A DNA stretch of 64,000 bases from Brevibacterium moorei. GTDB lineage: Bacteria; Actinomycetota; Actinomycetes; Actinomycetales; Brevibacteriaceae. The position numbers and the translations under genes are program-made. Numbering within the stretch: position 1 is the first letter of the stretch; every line of letters begins with the position of its first letter. The notes under the pieces are model-generated. The model saw nothing but the letters and a program-made list of their open reading frames with translations. It made no database searches and was not told the DNA's origin. Where the stretch lies: the NCBI RefSeq assembly GCF_024580735.1, contig NZ_JANIJX010000001.1, forward strand, positions 248,001-312,000. Direction: 5' to 3'. Positions 39,152 through 47,420 of this stretch are shown here, piece after piece.

Positions 39152-40225
39152 ATGCTGAGTCCGGCCGTGAAGATCGTCTCCGCCGTCAACGCGGCCATTG
39201 ACCAGGTGATGGAGGAGCGTGCGAATGCGCTGCGGGCCCTGTCCTCGCATGCACCCCGGTTGATGGAGCCGATCGTGCGGATGACTGCCGGGGGAAAACG
39301 GACGCGGGCCCTGGCCACCTGGTGGGGTTTCGAAATCGGGCAGGGGTCGAGCGCCACGACGCCCGGCATCGAGCGAATCGCGGCTTCCGTGGAGCTCTTC
39401 CATGCCGCCGCGCTCATCCACGACGACATCATCGACGGTTCGGAGACCCGCAGGGGCATGCCCGCCGTGCACGCGGAGTTCCGCTCCGAACACCGTGCGG
39501 CCGGGGCCGGCGGCTCCTCCGAACGCTACGGGGTATCCGCCGCCGTGATCGCCGGGGATCTGTGCCTGAGCCTGAGCGAACAGCTCTATGCGGCATCCGG
39601 ACTGCCCACCCTGGGCGATGCGAGGGTCCTGGCCGCTCACGATGAGTTCCGCCAGGAGGTCATGCTGGGGCAGTACCTTGACCTACGCCTGGAGGCCACG
39701 CCGGTGGCCGCTGCCGATATCGAGGCCGCCGCACTGGAGGTGCTCACGCTCAAGTCCGCCAAGTACTCGGTCGAACAGCCCTTCGTCCTCGGCGCGGCGC
39801 TGGCGGGCGCCCCGGCGGAACTGCTCGAGGGGCTCAGCGGCTTCGGTCTTCCGCTGGGCCGGGCGTTCCAGATGCGCGACGACGTGCTGGGCATCTTCGG
39901 AGACCCTGCCGTGACGGGCAAGCCCGCCGGCGATGACCTGGTGGAGGGTAAGAAGACCGTCTTGGTGGGCCTGGCACTCGAGGCCCTGGACCGGCAGGAG
40001 TCCGACTGGTTCCTCGCACGGCTGGGCGGATCGGATCTCACACCGCAGGAGCTGTCCCGGATGACCGCGCTGTTGCGGGACTCCGGTGCGCTGGGGGCGC
40101 TCGAGGCTCGGATCGATGCGGAATACGATTCCGCGATGGCCGCACTCGACCTACTGGGACTCGACCCCGCGGACGACCGGCTGCTGCGCACATACGCACG
40201 GCAACTGGTCCGCCGCGAGGTCTGA
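39152..40225 (+). CDS. Polyprenyl (geranylgeranyl-type) diphosphate synthase
   Basis: This enzyme condenses isopentenyl diphosphate units. Both aspartate-rich motifs are visible: ALIHDDIIDGSETRRG (first) and FQMRDDVLGIFGD (second), plus GGKRTRALATWW near the N-terminus. Product length cannot be read. In Mycobacterium tuberculosis idsA2 sits next to Rv2175c and pknL, as here. Start: ATG at 39152 with AAGGAG 11 bases before it; a GTG at 39101, 9 bases after a TAGGCT box, would add 17 residues and cannot be excluded. Length 357 aa. Confidence 0.92.
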   Translation: MLSPAVKIVSAVNAAIDQVMEERANALRALSSHAPRLMEPIVRMTAGGKRTRALATWWGFEIGQGSSATTPGIERIAASVELFHAAALIHDDIIDGSETRRGMPAVHAEFRSEHRAAGAGGSSERYGVSAAVIAGDLCLSLSEQLYAASGLPTLGDARVLAAHDEFRQEVMLGQYLDLRLEATPVAAADIEAAALEVLTLKSAKYSVEQPFVLGAALAGAPAELLEGLSGFGLPLGRAFQMRDDVLGIFGDPAVTGKPAGDDLVEGKKTVLVGLALEALDRQESDWFLARLGGSDLTPQELSRMTALLRDSGALGALEARIDAEYDSAMAALDLLGLDPADDRLLRTYARQLVRREV

Positions 40226-40255
40226 GCCCCTCCCGTGCCCTGTGGGTCGGTCCGG

Positions 40256-40609
40256 TTAGAAGGCCAGCGCCTGGGCCCTGCGGCGGACCTCGGTCTTTCG
40301 GCCGGCGCGCAGCGCATCGATCGGTCGCCCGGGCAGGGACGGATCATCGGTGAACAACCACACGACCGCCTCCTCGTCGCTGAAGCCCGAATCACCCAGG
40401 GTGATGAGCGTTCCCCGCAACGAGCCCAACGGCGCCGAGCCGTCCATGAACAGCTCCGGCACGTAGTACTCCTTGGGCTTACCGCGCTTGAGCGCGACCA
40501 GCGTCCTGTCCTCCACCAGCCGGCGCACACGATTCACGGATTCCCCCATGAGTTCGCCCACCTGGGAGTATGTCAGCCATCCGTCTACTTTTTCCTCTGC
40601 ACTACTCAC
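40256..40609 (-). CDS. Rv2175c-like DNA-binding protein
   Basis: The 117-aa protein has a winged helix-turn-helix start (WLTYSQVGELMGESVNRVRR) and the Rv2175c-type C-terminus (VVWLFTDDPSLPGRPIDALR, then RRRAQALAF at the end). In M. tuberculosis Rv2175c is a DNA-binding substrate of PknL. Here the N-terminus is shorter and holds serines rather than the mycobacterial phospho-threonine. It is convergent with the polyprenyl synthase and starts with GTG, 6 bases after TACCCT. Confidence 0.88.
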   Translation of the reverse strand: MSSAEEKVDGWLTYSQVGELMGESVNRVRRLVEDRTLVALKRGKPKEYYVPELFMDGSAPLGSLRGTLITLGDSGFSDEEAVVWLFTDDPSLPGRPIDALRAGRKTEVRRRAQALAF

Positions 40610-40615
40610 CCCTTA

Positions 40616-40621
40616 AGGGTA
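40616..40621 (-). promoter_or_regulatory. -10 box of a leaderless promoter (Rv2175c-like gene)
   Basis: TACCCT on the minus strand, 6 bases before the GTG at 40609; no ribosome site is present. Confidence 0.55.
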
Positions 40622-40737
40622 CTCGGCGGAGCCGCATTGCGACACGCCGAACCGGTGGGCCCGCTCCGTGGGCTGTGGGCTCAGGCAGTAGTCTGAAGGG
40701 GCTAAAGGCGTCACTTCCCCTTAGAACTGCAGGTCAC

Positions 40738-41949
40738 ATGAGCTTCATTCGCCGTAGGCCGACCAGGACGGCCGGATCCAGCCGCCCCGGTGGTGGCACC
40801 GATGCGCACGCGCCGCTCATGATGGCCCATGTCCAGACGACCGGGGAGGTCCCCACCGCGCAGTCGGCCACGGCCCACGGGCAGCCGGACGGGGGCCCGA
40901 CCGACGAGCCGGCCGCCTCGACTGCGGTACCGGAGATCGATATTCCCCAGCAGCCCGACGATTGCCCCGGTTTCACGCGCGGCACTACCACTGCCGCCGT
41001 GCCGGTCAGCCACGGTGGCCGGACCTATCGGGTGCGCACCGACGACGATGTCCTGAGCATCGCCGCACGACACGGCGTTTCCGCCCCGGCGCTGATCGAA
41101 CTCAACGACCTGCACGGGCCGGTCTATGTGCGGCCGGGACAGATCCTGTCACTGCCGGAGAAGAACGACGCCCCTGCCGACCCCGCGGGTTACCGGGTCC
41201 GGCCGGGCGATACCCTGGCCTCGATCGCAGCTGCCCATCGGATCAGCCGGGAGGTGCTGCGGCGGGCCAATGCGCTGGGCGAGGCAGACCTCCTGGTCAC
41301 CGGGGAGGTGCTCAGCCTCACGGGCACCGGCGCCAGCTCATCGCGAATCGCCCCACGGGTGCCAGAGCACTTGCCCAGCGTTCCCGAGAGCGTCGGCGGA
41401 CGGCCCTATCCGGCCAGGGTGCTCCGCGCGGCCCGGATCAACAAGTCCCTGCTGCTGGCCGAACCCCAGCCGGACAAACAGTGGGTCAGGGAGACTATCG
41501 CCCGCCTTGCACCCGATTTCGAAGTCCCCGCGGATCTGGCGATTGCGGTGGCCTCTCAGGAATCGGGGCTGCGCCACCACACCGTGGCGCCGGTCAACGC
41601 GCTTGGCATCATGCAGGTCACCCCGGCCGCCGGGGATTGGGCCGGCAGTCTGTGCGGGCGGCAGCTGAACATCCTCGACCCCCTCGACAACATCACCGCG
41701 GGTCTGGCGATCCTGCACCACGTGCTGGCGGGTGCGCCCGATGAGAAGCTCGCACTGGCCGCCTACTATCAGGGCGCGGCCAGTGTGGCCGAACACGGGA
41801 TGGCCGATGACACCCGCGCCTTTGTCCGCGGTGTGCAGATCGCCAGGGACCGGCTGAAGCGGCAGAACACCTGGCTGCACGCGGTTCCGTCCGGGCCCGT
41901 GATGACCGCGCCCATTCTGAGCACGCCCGCGGACGGTGAGAGTCTGTGA
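40738..41949 (+). CDS. LysM-repeat lytic transglycosylase (SLT domain)
   Basis: The 403-aa protein has two LysM modules (YRVRTDDDVLSIAARHGVSA at about residue 98, YRVRPGDTLASIAAAHRISR at about 152) that bind peptidoglycan, and a C-terminal lysozyme-like SLT domain with the catalytic Glu in AVASQESGLRHH, then NALGIMQVTPAAGDWA. It should cleave glycan strands. No Sec, Tat or lipoprotein signal is visible in the first 60 residues, and none appears in the open frame upstream (to 40570). Its stop overlaps the kinase start as GTGA, so both are likely made from one message. Confidence 0.88.
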   Translation: MSFIRRRPTRTAGSSRPGGGTDAHAPLMMAHVQTTGEVPTAQSATAHGQPDGGPTDEPAASTAVPEIDIPQQPDDCPGFTRGTTTAAVPVSHGGRTYRVRTDDDVLSIAARHGVSAPALIELNDLHGPVYVRPGQILSLPEKNDAPADPAGYRVRPGDTLASIAAAHRISREVLRRANALGEADLLVTGEVLSLTGTGASSSRIAPRVPEHLPSVPESVGGRPYPARVLRAARINKSLLLAEPQPDKQWVRETIARLAPDFEVPADLAIAVASQESGLRHHTVAPVNALGIMQVTPAAGDWAGSLCGRQLNILDPLDNITAGLAILHHVLAGAPDEKLALAAYYQGAASVAEHGMADDTRAFVRGVQIARDRLKRQNTWLHAVPSGPVMTAPILSTPADGESL

Positions 41950-44102
41950 AGCAACTGCGCGATCAGCTGCTCGGCGATATCCTCAACGACCGCTACCGAA
42001 TCGATGCGGCGGTGGCCCGCGGCGGAATGGCCATGGTCTACCGTGGCACCGATCTACGCACGGGTTCGACTGTGGGCGTCAAGGTCATGCACGCGCATCT
42101 GGCAGCCGATCAGAGCTTCGTCGAGCGCTTCGAGCGGGAGGCCGCCAACGCCTCGCGCCTGCACAGCCCGAATCTGATCCGCGTCACCGACCAGGGCCGC
42201 GATGGCGCCGTCGTCTACCTCGTGATGGAGTACTTGGAGTCGGTCACCCTACGCCAAGAGCTCAAACGCACGGGGACCCTGACCCCACGTCAGGCGATCG
42301 TCGTGACCGACTCCATCCTCGCCGCACTCGAAGCCGTGCACGGCGCCGGGATGATCCACCGTGACCTCAAGCCGGACAATGTGCTCCTGGGCACCGACGG
42401 GCAGATCAAGCTCACGGACTTCGGCCTGGCCCGTGCGGTGACGACCGAGACGACGACCAAGACGCTGATCGGGACCGTCGGCTATGTGGCCCCGGAGCTC
42501 GTCACCCGCACCGGGGCCGATGAGCGCACCGATCTCTACACCGTCGGCATCATGCTCTACGAGATGCTCACGGGCACCCAGCCGTATACCGACGAGGTAC
42601 CGATCCAGGTCGCCTATCGGCACGTCCACGACCGGGTGCCGGCACCCAGCGTGCTGGTCCCAGGTCTGCACTCCGGCCTCGACGAGATCGTCCTCTGGCT
42701 GACCGCGCCGGACAGGGCCGACCGCCCGGACTCCGCCACGACGGTCCGGGCGGCCCTGGGAGAGCTGCGCGCCCGACTGACCGACAGGCAGCTGGACCTG
42801 GGCGCAGGACCCGCAGCCGAAGCATCCGGTTCCGTTCACGGCCGAACCCATGCGACGGGGCCCTCCACCCGATCCGTGGCCGCGGAGCGCGCCCGTGCCG
42901 CGGCGCAGCGCACCTCGCGTTCCACGGGTCCCCAGACCAGTGCAGCCGCCAGGCGGATCGCCCCCGGCGGGCAGGTCCAGGGCAGCCAACCGCGCACCAG
43001 CGCACCGGCCGCCGGCGCTCATCCCGCCCGCGAGGTGGTGGAGACGTCAGCGCCCGGCACCGCCGCACAGCCGACACCCGTGCCACCGGCGCCGGTGCGA
43101 ACGGAGTCGCCCGCACCGACCGAGCGGGCACAGCGCGCCCCGAGTGCGCCGGTCGGCGAAGCCGAAGTCGGTGCTGCAGCAGCCGGGACCCCCACCGCGC
43201 GGTCAGAACCGGCTGCGGCCGCCGAACAGTCAGGCACCGGTGCGGTGCCCAGCGGTCCGATCTACCGGAGGCGACGTAAGGGCCTGGTGGCCCTGGTGGC
43301 CGCCGCACTGGTCCTGGTGCTCGGAACCTGGGGCGCGATCGCCAGTGTGGCACACGGTCGCGGCGACGAGCAGGCGCCCACTGCAGAGGCCACCACCACC
43401 CCACCCATGACAACCGTGCCGCACATCGCCGCCGGCGCCGAACTGACGGTCGCCCAGCAGTCGTTGCGGCAGGTGGGACTGCGCACCAGCACGCAGAAGC
43501 GCTATAACGCCAAGGTCGCCAAGGGCAGGGTGGTCGACAGCGAGCCCGGCGGGGGTAAGTCCGTGGCGCCGGGGTCCGCTGTGCTCCTGGTCGTCTCCGA
43601 TGGTCCCAAACCCGTCAAGGTCCCCGACGTCACCGGACTGGGACAGTCGGCCGCACAGAAGAAACTGAAGAAGGCCGGACTGGCACTGGGGAAGGTCTCG
43701 CGTACGTACTCCTCCTCCGTGGACAAGGACACGGTGATCTCACAGCGCACCGAAGCCGGGACCACGCTCAAACCGGGGACCAAGATCAGTGTGACGGTGT
43801 CCAAGGGCGAGGAGCCCGTCGCAGTGCCCGAGGTGGCCGGGATGTCCTTCAAGGCCGCAATGGGCAAGCTGACACGGCTGGGCTTCCGAGTGGGGCGCGA
43901 CGATGTCTACAGCGATACCGTGAAAAAGGGCGATGTGGTCAATTCCTACCCCAGGCCGGGCAGCCGCAAGGACAAGGACGATCTGATCCTGCTCCGGGTG
44001 TCCAAGGGCAAGAAGGCGGAGAAGTCCAAGGATTCCGCCACGGACAAGAAGCCCGAGAAGAAGAAGCCGGACGCGAAGTCCGGGAAGAAGGACGAAAAGT
44101 AA
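41946..44102 (+). CDS. Membrane Ser/Thr protein kinase with three PASTA domains
   Basis: The kinase domain fills residues 1-270: AVARGGMAMVYRGTD (glycine loop), VGVKVM (ATP lysine), IHRDLKPDNVLLG (catalytic Asp) and LTDFGLA, with TETTTKTLIGTVGYVAPE as activation loop. A Pro/Ala-rich linker leads to one membrane helix at about 445-467, then three PASTA repeats (about 480-685) that bind wall fragments or lipid II, and a Lys-rich tail. Architecture is that of PknB/Stk1, but the neighbours are those of mycobacterial pknL, which lacks PASTA. Start: GTG at 41946. A terminator follows. Confidence 0.95.
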   Translation: MKQLRDQLLGDILNDRYRIDAAVARGGMAMVYRGTDLRTGSTVGVKVMHAHLAADQSFVERFEREAANASRLHSPNLIRVTDQGRDGAVVYLVMEYLESVTLRQELKRTGTLTPRQAIVVTDSILAALEAVHGAGMIHRDLKPDNVLLGTDGQIKLTDFGLARAVTTETTTKTLIGTVGYVAPELVTRTGADERTDLYTVGIMLYEMLTGTQPYTDEVPIQVAYRHVHDRVPAPSVLVPGLHSGLDEIVLWLTAPDRADRPDSATTVRAALGELRARLTDRQLDLGAGPAAEASGSVHGRTHATGPSTRSVAAERARAAAQRTSRSTGPQTSAAARRIAPGGQVQGSQPRTSAPAAGAHPAREVVETSAPGTAAQPTPVPPAPVRTESPAPTERAQRAPSAPVGEAEVGAAAAGTPTARSEPAAAAEQSGTGAVPSGPIYRRRRKGLVALVAAALVLVLGTWGAIASVAHGRGDEQAPTAEATTTPPMTTVPHIAAGAELTVAQQSLRQVGLRTSTQKRYNAKVAKGRVVDSEPGGGKSVAPGSAVLLVVSDGPKPVKVPDVTGLGQSAAQKKLKKAGLALGKVSRTYSSSVDKDTVISQRTEAGTTLKPGTKISVTVSKGEEPVAVPEVAGMSFKAAMGKLTRLGFRVGRDDVYSDTVKKGDVVNSYPRPGSRKDKDDLILLRVSKGKKAEKSKDSATDKKPEKKKPDAKSGKKDEK

Positions 44103-44104
44103 CG

Positions 44105-44147
44105 GGCAGGGGGTATGGGCGGATTGCCTCCGCTCATACCCCCTGCC
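44105..44147. terminator. Hairpin terminator between PASTA kinase and DAHP synthase
   Basis: GGCAGGGGGTATG at 44105-44117 pairs with CATACCCCCTGCC at 44135-44147, and an inner GCGGA/TCCGC pair extends the stem. It lies between convergent genes. Confidence 0.75.
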
Positions 44148-44195
44148 TGTTCTGCGACGACTCCCGCCGCCCGGAATCCTCGCCCGGGGCCGGGC

Positions 44196-45596
44196 TCATC
44201 CCTGGCGGTGGGCGCGCAGGCTCTCGGCGACCTGGAAGGCCATCTCCAAGGACTGATCGTGGTTCAACCGCGGATCGACCAGGGTCTCGTACCTGCGGCG
44301 CAGGCCCTCTTCGTCGATCTGTGCCCCGCCGCCGAGCACCTCGGTGACATCGTCACCGGTCAGCTCGATGTGCAGACCCGCCGGGACGGTGCCGGCCTCG
44401 CGGTGCGAATCGAAGAATCCGGCGACCTCGTCCATCACGTCCTCGAATCGGCGGGTCTTGTAGCCCGTGTTCGAGGTGATCGTGTTCCCGTGCATCGGAT
44501 CGGAGACCCAGGCGACCTGCGGCAGGTCACCTGCGACCTGCATCAACAGCTTCGGCAGGCGCTCCCTGATGGCACCGGCACCCATTCGGGTGATGAAGGT
44601 CAGGCGGCCCGGTTCGTGTTCGGGATCGAGCTTGTCGGCCAGGAACCGGACCTCGTCGGCGGTTGCGGTGGGACCCAGTTTCACCCCGATCGGGTTCTTC
44701 ACTCGGGACAGGAAGTCCACGTGCGCCGAATCCGGCTGCCGGGTCCGCTCGCCGATCCACAGGAAATGTCCCGACACATCGTAGGGTTCCCCCGTGCGCG
44801 AGTCGATCCGGGTCAGTGCCCGTTCGTACTCCAGCAACAGGGCCTCATGGGAGGCGAAGAACTCGGTGGTGGCCAGGGTGGAGAAGTCCGCCCCGCAGGC
44901 CTCCATGAACTTCAGCGCACCGTCGATCTCGCCGGCGATCGCCTCATAGCGCTGGTAGTTGGTGTTCGAGGCCAGGAAGCCCCTGTTCCAGGAGTGGACC
45001 CTGCGCAGATCGGCGAAACCGCCAGTGGTGAAGGCCCGGATGAGATTGAGCGTGGCCGCCGAGGTCTGGTAGGCGCGCAGCAGCCGGTGCGGATCGTGCC
45101 GCCTGGCTTCGGCGGTGAACGCGTGGTTGTTGACGATATCGCCGCGGTAGCTGGGCAGGGTCACACCGTCGCGGGTCTCGGTGTCGGCCGAGCGGGGCTT
45201 GGCGAACTGGCCGGCCATCCGGCCCATCTTGACCACGGGCATCGAACCACCGTAGGTCAGCACCGCTGCCATCTGCAGGACCGTCTGGACGCGACGGCGG
45301 ATCTTGTCGGCGGTCGCGTCTTCGAAGGCCTCCGCGCAGTCCCCGCCGGCCAGCAGGAAGGCGTTGCCGGCGGCCGCCTGGCCGATTTGCGCCTTGAGGC
45401 GGTCGGCCTCGCCCGCGAAGATCAGCGGGGGCAGGGCGCTCAACTGCGTGCGGACTCCGGCGAGTTCCTCTTCGTCGAGATAGGTGGGCTGCTGCAGGGG
45501 ATTCATCGCGCGCCAGGCGTCGAGCCCTGCGATGGTCTCTTCTGTGGCGGTCGCATCGCCGTCCACTTGCGTGTATTGCCGCGAATCCAGGTTCAC
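44196..45596 (-). CDS. 3-deoxy-7-phosphoheptulonate synthase, class II
   Basis: DAHP synthase condenses phosphoenolpyruvate with erythrose 4-phosphate, the first step of aromatic amino-acid biosynthesis. The class II (plant/actinobacterial) signature is clear: PPLIFAGEADRLKAQIG, FLLAGGDCAEAFEDATADK, SHNRG-like VHSWNRGFLASN, and WVSDPMHGNTITSNTGYKTR. Start: GTG at 45596 with GAGGAG 7 bases upstream; the frame beyond that (to 45833) crosses the terminator of the previous gene. Length 466 aa. No leader peptide for attenuation was seen. Confidence 0.96.
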   Translation of the reverse strand: MNLDSRQYTQVDGDATATEETIAGLDAWRAMNPLQQPTYLDEEELAGVRTQLSALPPLIFAGEADRLKAQIGQAAAGNAFLLAGGDCAEAFEDATADKIRRRVQTVLQMAAVLTYGGSMPVVKMGRMAGQFAKPRSADTETRDGVTLPSYRGDIVNNHAFTAEARRHDPHRLLRAYQTSAATLNLIRAFTTGGFADLRRVHSWNRGFLASNTNYQRYEAIAGEIDGALKFMEACGADFSTLATTEFFASHEALLLEYERALTRIDSRTGEPYDVSGHFLWIGERTRQPDSAHVDFLSRVKNPIGVKLGPTATADEVRFLADKLDPEHEPGRLTFITRMGAGAIRERLPKLLMQVAGDLPQVAWVSDPMHGNTITSNTGYKTRRFEDVMDEVAGFFDSHREAGTVPAGLHIELTGDDVTEVLGGGAQIDEEGLRRRYETLVDPRLNHDQSLEMAFQVAESLRAHRQG

Positions 45597-45681
45597 GCGC
45601 GTGCTCCTCTGTAGATGCGGCCGGCGGATCTCCGTCGACCGGGTTGGTGTACCGCCATTCAATGTAGCGGTCTGCATGACG

Positions 45682-45723
45682 AGGGGCGGGGGCGGTTCAC
45701 AATGCGAACCCGCCCCCGCCCCT
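45682..45723. terminator. Hairpin terminator after DUF151 gene
   Basis: AGGGGCGGGGGCGGTTC (45682-45698) pairs with the segment at 45706-45723 with one bulge and a 7-base loop. It ends the gcvH-FHA-DUF151 unit before the DAHP synthase gene. Confidence 0.7.
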
Positions 45724-45756
45724 GGGTGTGGCACCGGGTGCCCGGTGCGGACGGCC

Positions 45757-46236
45757 TCAGCCGTCTCCATTCTCGAAATCCTCCGGAGACACGTGGTCGA
45801 GGAAGTCCCTGAACTGGGCGACTTCCTCCTCATCCGGCTGCGGGGCGTCGATGCCGGCGGAGTCCAGGAGGTCGCCCGTGGTATAGACAGGACACTGGGC
45901 CAGGAGGGCCAGGGGAACGGCGTCCGAGGGCCGCGCGTCGAGGACCTTGCCCATACTGGTGTGGATGGCGGCGTGGAACACGTGCTGTTCCTGAGCCGTG
46001 ATCACCACTCGCTCGGGTGCATCGTCGTAGGCCCGGAAGATCTCGAGCATGAGATTGTGGCTCAACGGCCGGGGCGGTTCGAGCCCGCGCAGCACGATGC
46101 TGACGGCCTGGGCCTCCGCCGTGCCGATCCAAATCGGCAGGAAGCGCGGGGCATGGGCCGCCTTGAGGAGGAGGATCGGCTGATTGGCCGGCATCTCCAC
46201 CCGCACACCCACTACTTCGAGCTGGATATCGGACAT
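45757..46236 (-). CDS. Bifunctional nuclease family (DUF151) protein
   Basis: The 159-aa protein shows the DUF151 core: LLKAAHAPRFLPIWIGTAEA, QAVSIVLRGLEPPRPLSHNL and the acidic ARPSDAVPLALLAQCPVY motif. Plant and bacterial members have been reported with RNase/DNase activity, and the M. tuberculosis counterpart is Rv1829. Start: ATG after AGGGGATC. It follows the FHA gene by 53 bases; the MerR gene that usually lies between them is missing. Confidence 0.92.
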   Translation of the reverse strand: MSDIQLEVVGVRVEMPANQPILLLKAAHAPRFLPIWIGTAEAQAVSIVLRGLEPPRPLSHNLMLEIFRAYDDAPERVVITAQEQHVFHAAIHTSMGKVLDARPSDAVPLALLAQCPVYTTGDLLDSAGIDAPQPDEEEVAQFRDFLDHVSPEDFENGDG

Positions 46237-46289
46237 GATCCCCTGTTCTGCGAAACCTTGGTGCCGGACGCCCCGGGGACGCCCGCTGG

Positions 46290-46754
46290 TCAGTTCTGGC
46301 GCGGTCGCTGCTGGAAGACCATCCGGAACTTGCCGATCTGCACGTCCGCGCCGTTCTGCAGTTCGATCGAATCGATCAACTGCCGACCCACATAGGTGCC
46401 GTTGAGCGAGCCGACATCGCGCAGGATGAACCCGGAGGGGGTGCGAACGAATTCCGCATGGTTACGCGAGACCGTCACATCGTCGAGGAAGATGTCGGCG
46501 TTGGGGCTGCGACCCACCGTGATGGTATCCGTGTCCAATAGGATCTGGGCGCCGGCGTCGGGGCCGGAGACCACGACCAAAAGGGCGTCTGAGTCCTCAA
46601 TGTGCTCCAGGTTCGACACGGGATGGATCTCACCCGTCTGCGGGTTCACCACACCGGGTACCGTCTGTCCCTGTGCGCCAGTCGCCTGGACCTGCTGAGC
46701 CGAAGTCGCCGGCGCCGGGTTGGGCCGACCATCGGGAGTGTTCTGCGACATCAT
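46290..46754 (-). CDS. FHA-domain protein (GarA/OdhI-like)
   Basis: The 154-aa protein has a disordered N-terminus and one C-terminal FHA domain: ITVGRSPNADIFLDDVTVSR (phospho-Thr-binding Arg and Ser), NHAEF, and DVGSLNGTYVGRQ, ending with VQIGKFRMVFQQRP. That matches GarA/OdhI, which bind and inhibit 2-oxoglutarate dehydrogenase and related enzymes. The ETTS phospho-threonine switch found before the domain in those proteins is not visible here; the same place reads SNLEHIEDSDALL. Its start overlaps the gcvH stop as ATGA. Confidence 0.9.
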   Translation of the reverse strand: MMSQNTPDGRPNPAPATSAQQVQATGAQGQTVPGVVNPQTGEIHPVSNLEHIEDSDALLVVVSGPDAGAQILLDTDTITVGRSPNADIFLDDVTVSRNHAEFVRTPSGFILRDVGSLNGTYVGRQLIDSIELQNGADVQIGKFRMVFQQRPRQN

Positions 46755-47155
46755 GCCACCTCATTCGCAACGAAATCCGCATACGCCGCGGAGTCGAGTA
46801 GATCGCCCAAGGCCCCGTCTCCTTCGAGCGAGACGGTGAAGATCCATCCCTCACCATACGGGTCGGAGTTGATGACTTCCGGACTGTCGCCTAGGGATTC
46901 GTTGACCTCGACGACGGTCCCGGTGACCGGCGAGATCAGATCCGAGACGCTCTTGGTGCTTTCGACCTCACCGCACTGTTCACCGGCCGTGACGGAATCA
47001 CCCACAGCGGGGGCCTCGACGAAGACCACGTCACCGAGGGAATCCTGTGCGAACGCGGTGATCCCCACGCGCACGGCTCCGTCACCATCGGTCCCCGCGG
47101 CCCATTCGTGATCGCGCGAATACCGGAGTGCGGCCGGATACTCCAAGGTGGCCAT
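46751..47155 (-). CDS. gcvH: Glycine cleavage system H protein
   Basis: GcvH carries the lipoyl arm that moves the aminomethyl group between the P and T proteins. The lipoylated lysine is in CGEVESTKSVSDLISP, within a typical 134-aa hammerhead domain that ends in GYADF-like sequence AAYADFVANE. Start: ATG at 47155 with AGGAG in front; the longer frame to 47389 enters the tRNA upstream region. The gcvP and gcvT partners are not in the window. Confidence 0.95.
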   Translation of the reverse strand: MATLEYPAALRYSRDHEWAAGTDGDGAVRVGITAFAQDSLGDVVFVEAPAVGDSVTAGEQCGEVESTKSVSDLISPVTGTVVEVNESLGDSPEVINSDPYGEGWIFTVSLEGDGALGDLLDSAAYADFVANEVA

Positions 47156-47353
47156 TGTGTCTCCTGACATAAGTAGTACGTGCAGCCCGTGAACGGGTTG
47201 ATAACACAAGCATAACGGCACCGCGGACTCCACGTCGGAACCCGCGATGGTCGTCTGCGTGTCCCACGCCCGCCCGTCCGACTGCCACAAACCTACCACC
47301 TTGTGTGGGATGAGTGGGATGTGCCACAAAATCCCCCTACGACCGATTCCGTT

Positions 47354-47383
47354 TTGCATTCGGCCGCAGAGTCGGTATAGAGT
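47354..47383 (+). promoter_or_regulatory. Candidate tRNA-Pro promoter
   Basis: TTGCAT at 47354-47359 and TATAGAGT at 47376-47383 are separated by 16 bases. The tRNA starts about 38 bases after the -10 box. Confidence 0.6.
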
Positions 47384-47420
47384 TATCAACGTTGCTCAGC
47401 CAATGAGAAACGGCATGCAA

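Noticed and set aside
45597-45680. Attenuator leader peptide before the DAHP synthase gene
   Set aside because: No short ORF rich in aromatic codons with alternative hairpins was found; the hairpin present belongs to the upstream gene.
47156-47420. Glycine riboswitch upstream of gcvH
   Set aside because: No paired aptamer core could be recognised, and no gcvT or gcvP gene follows.
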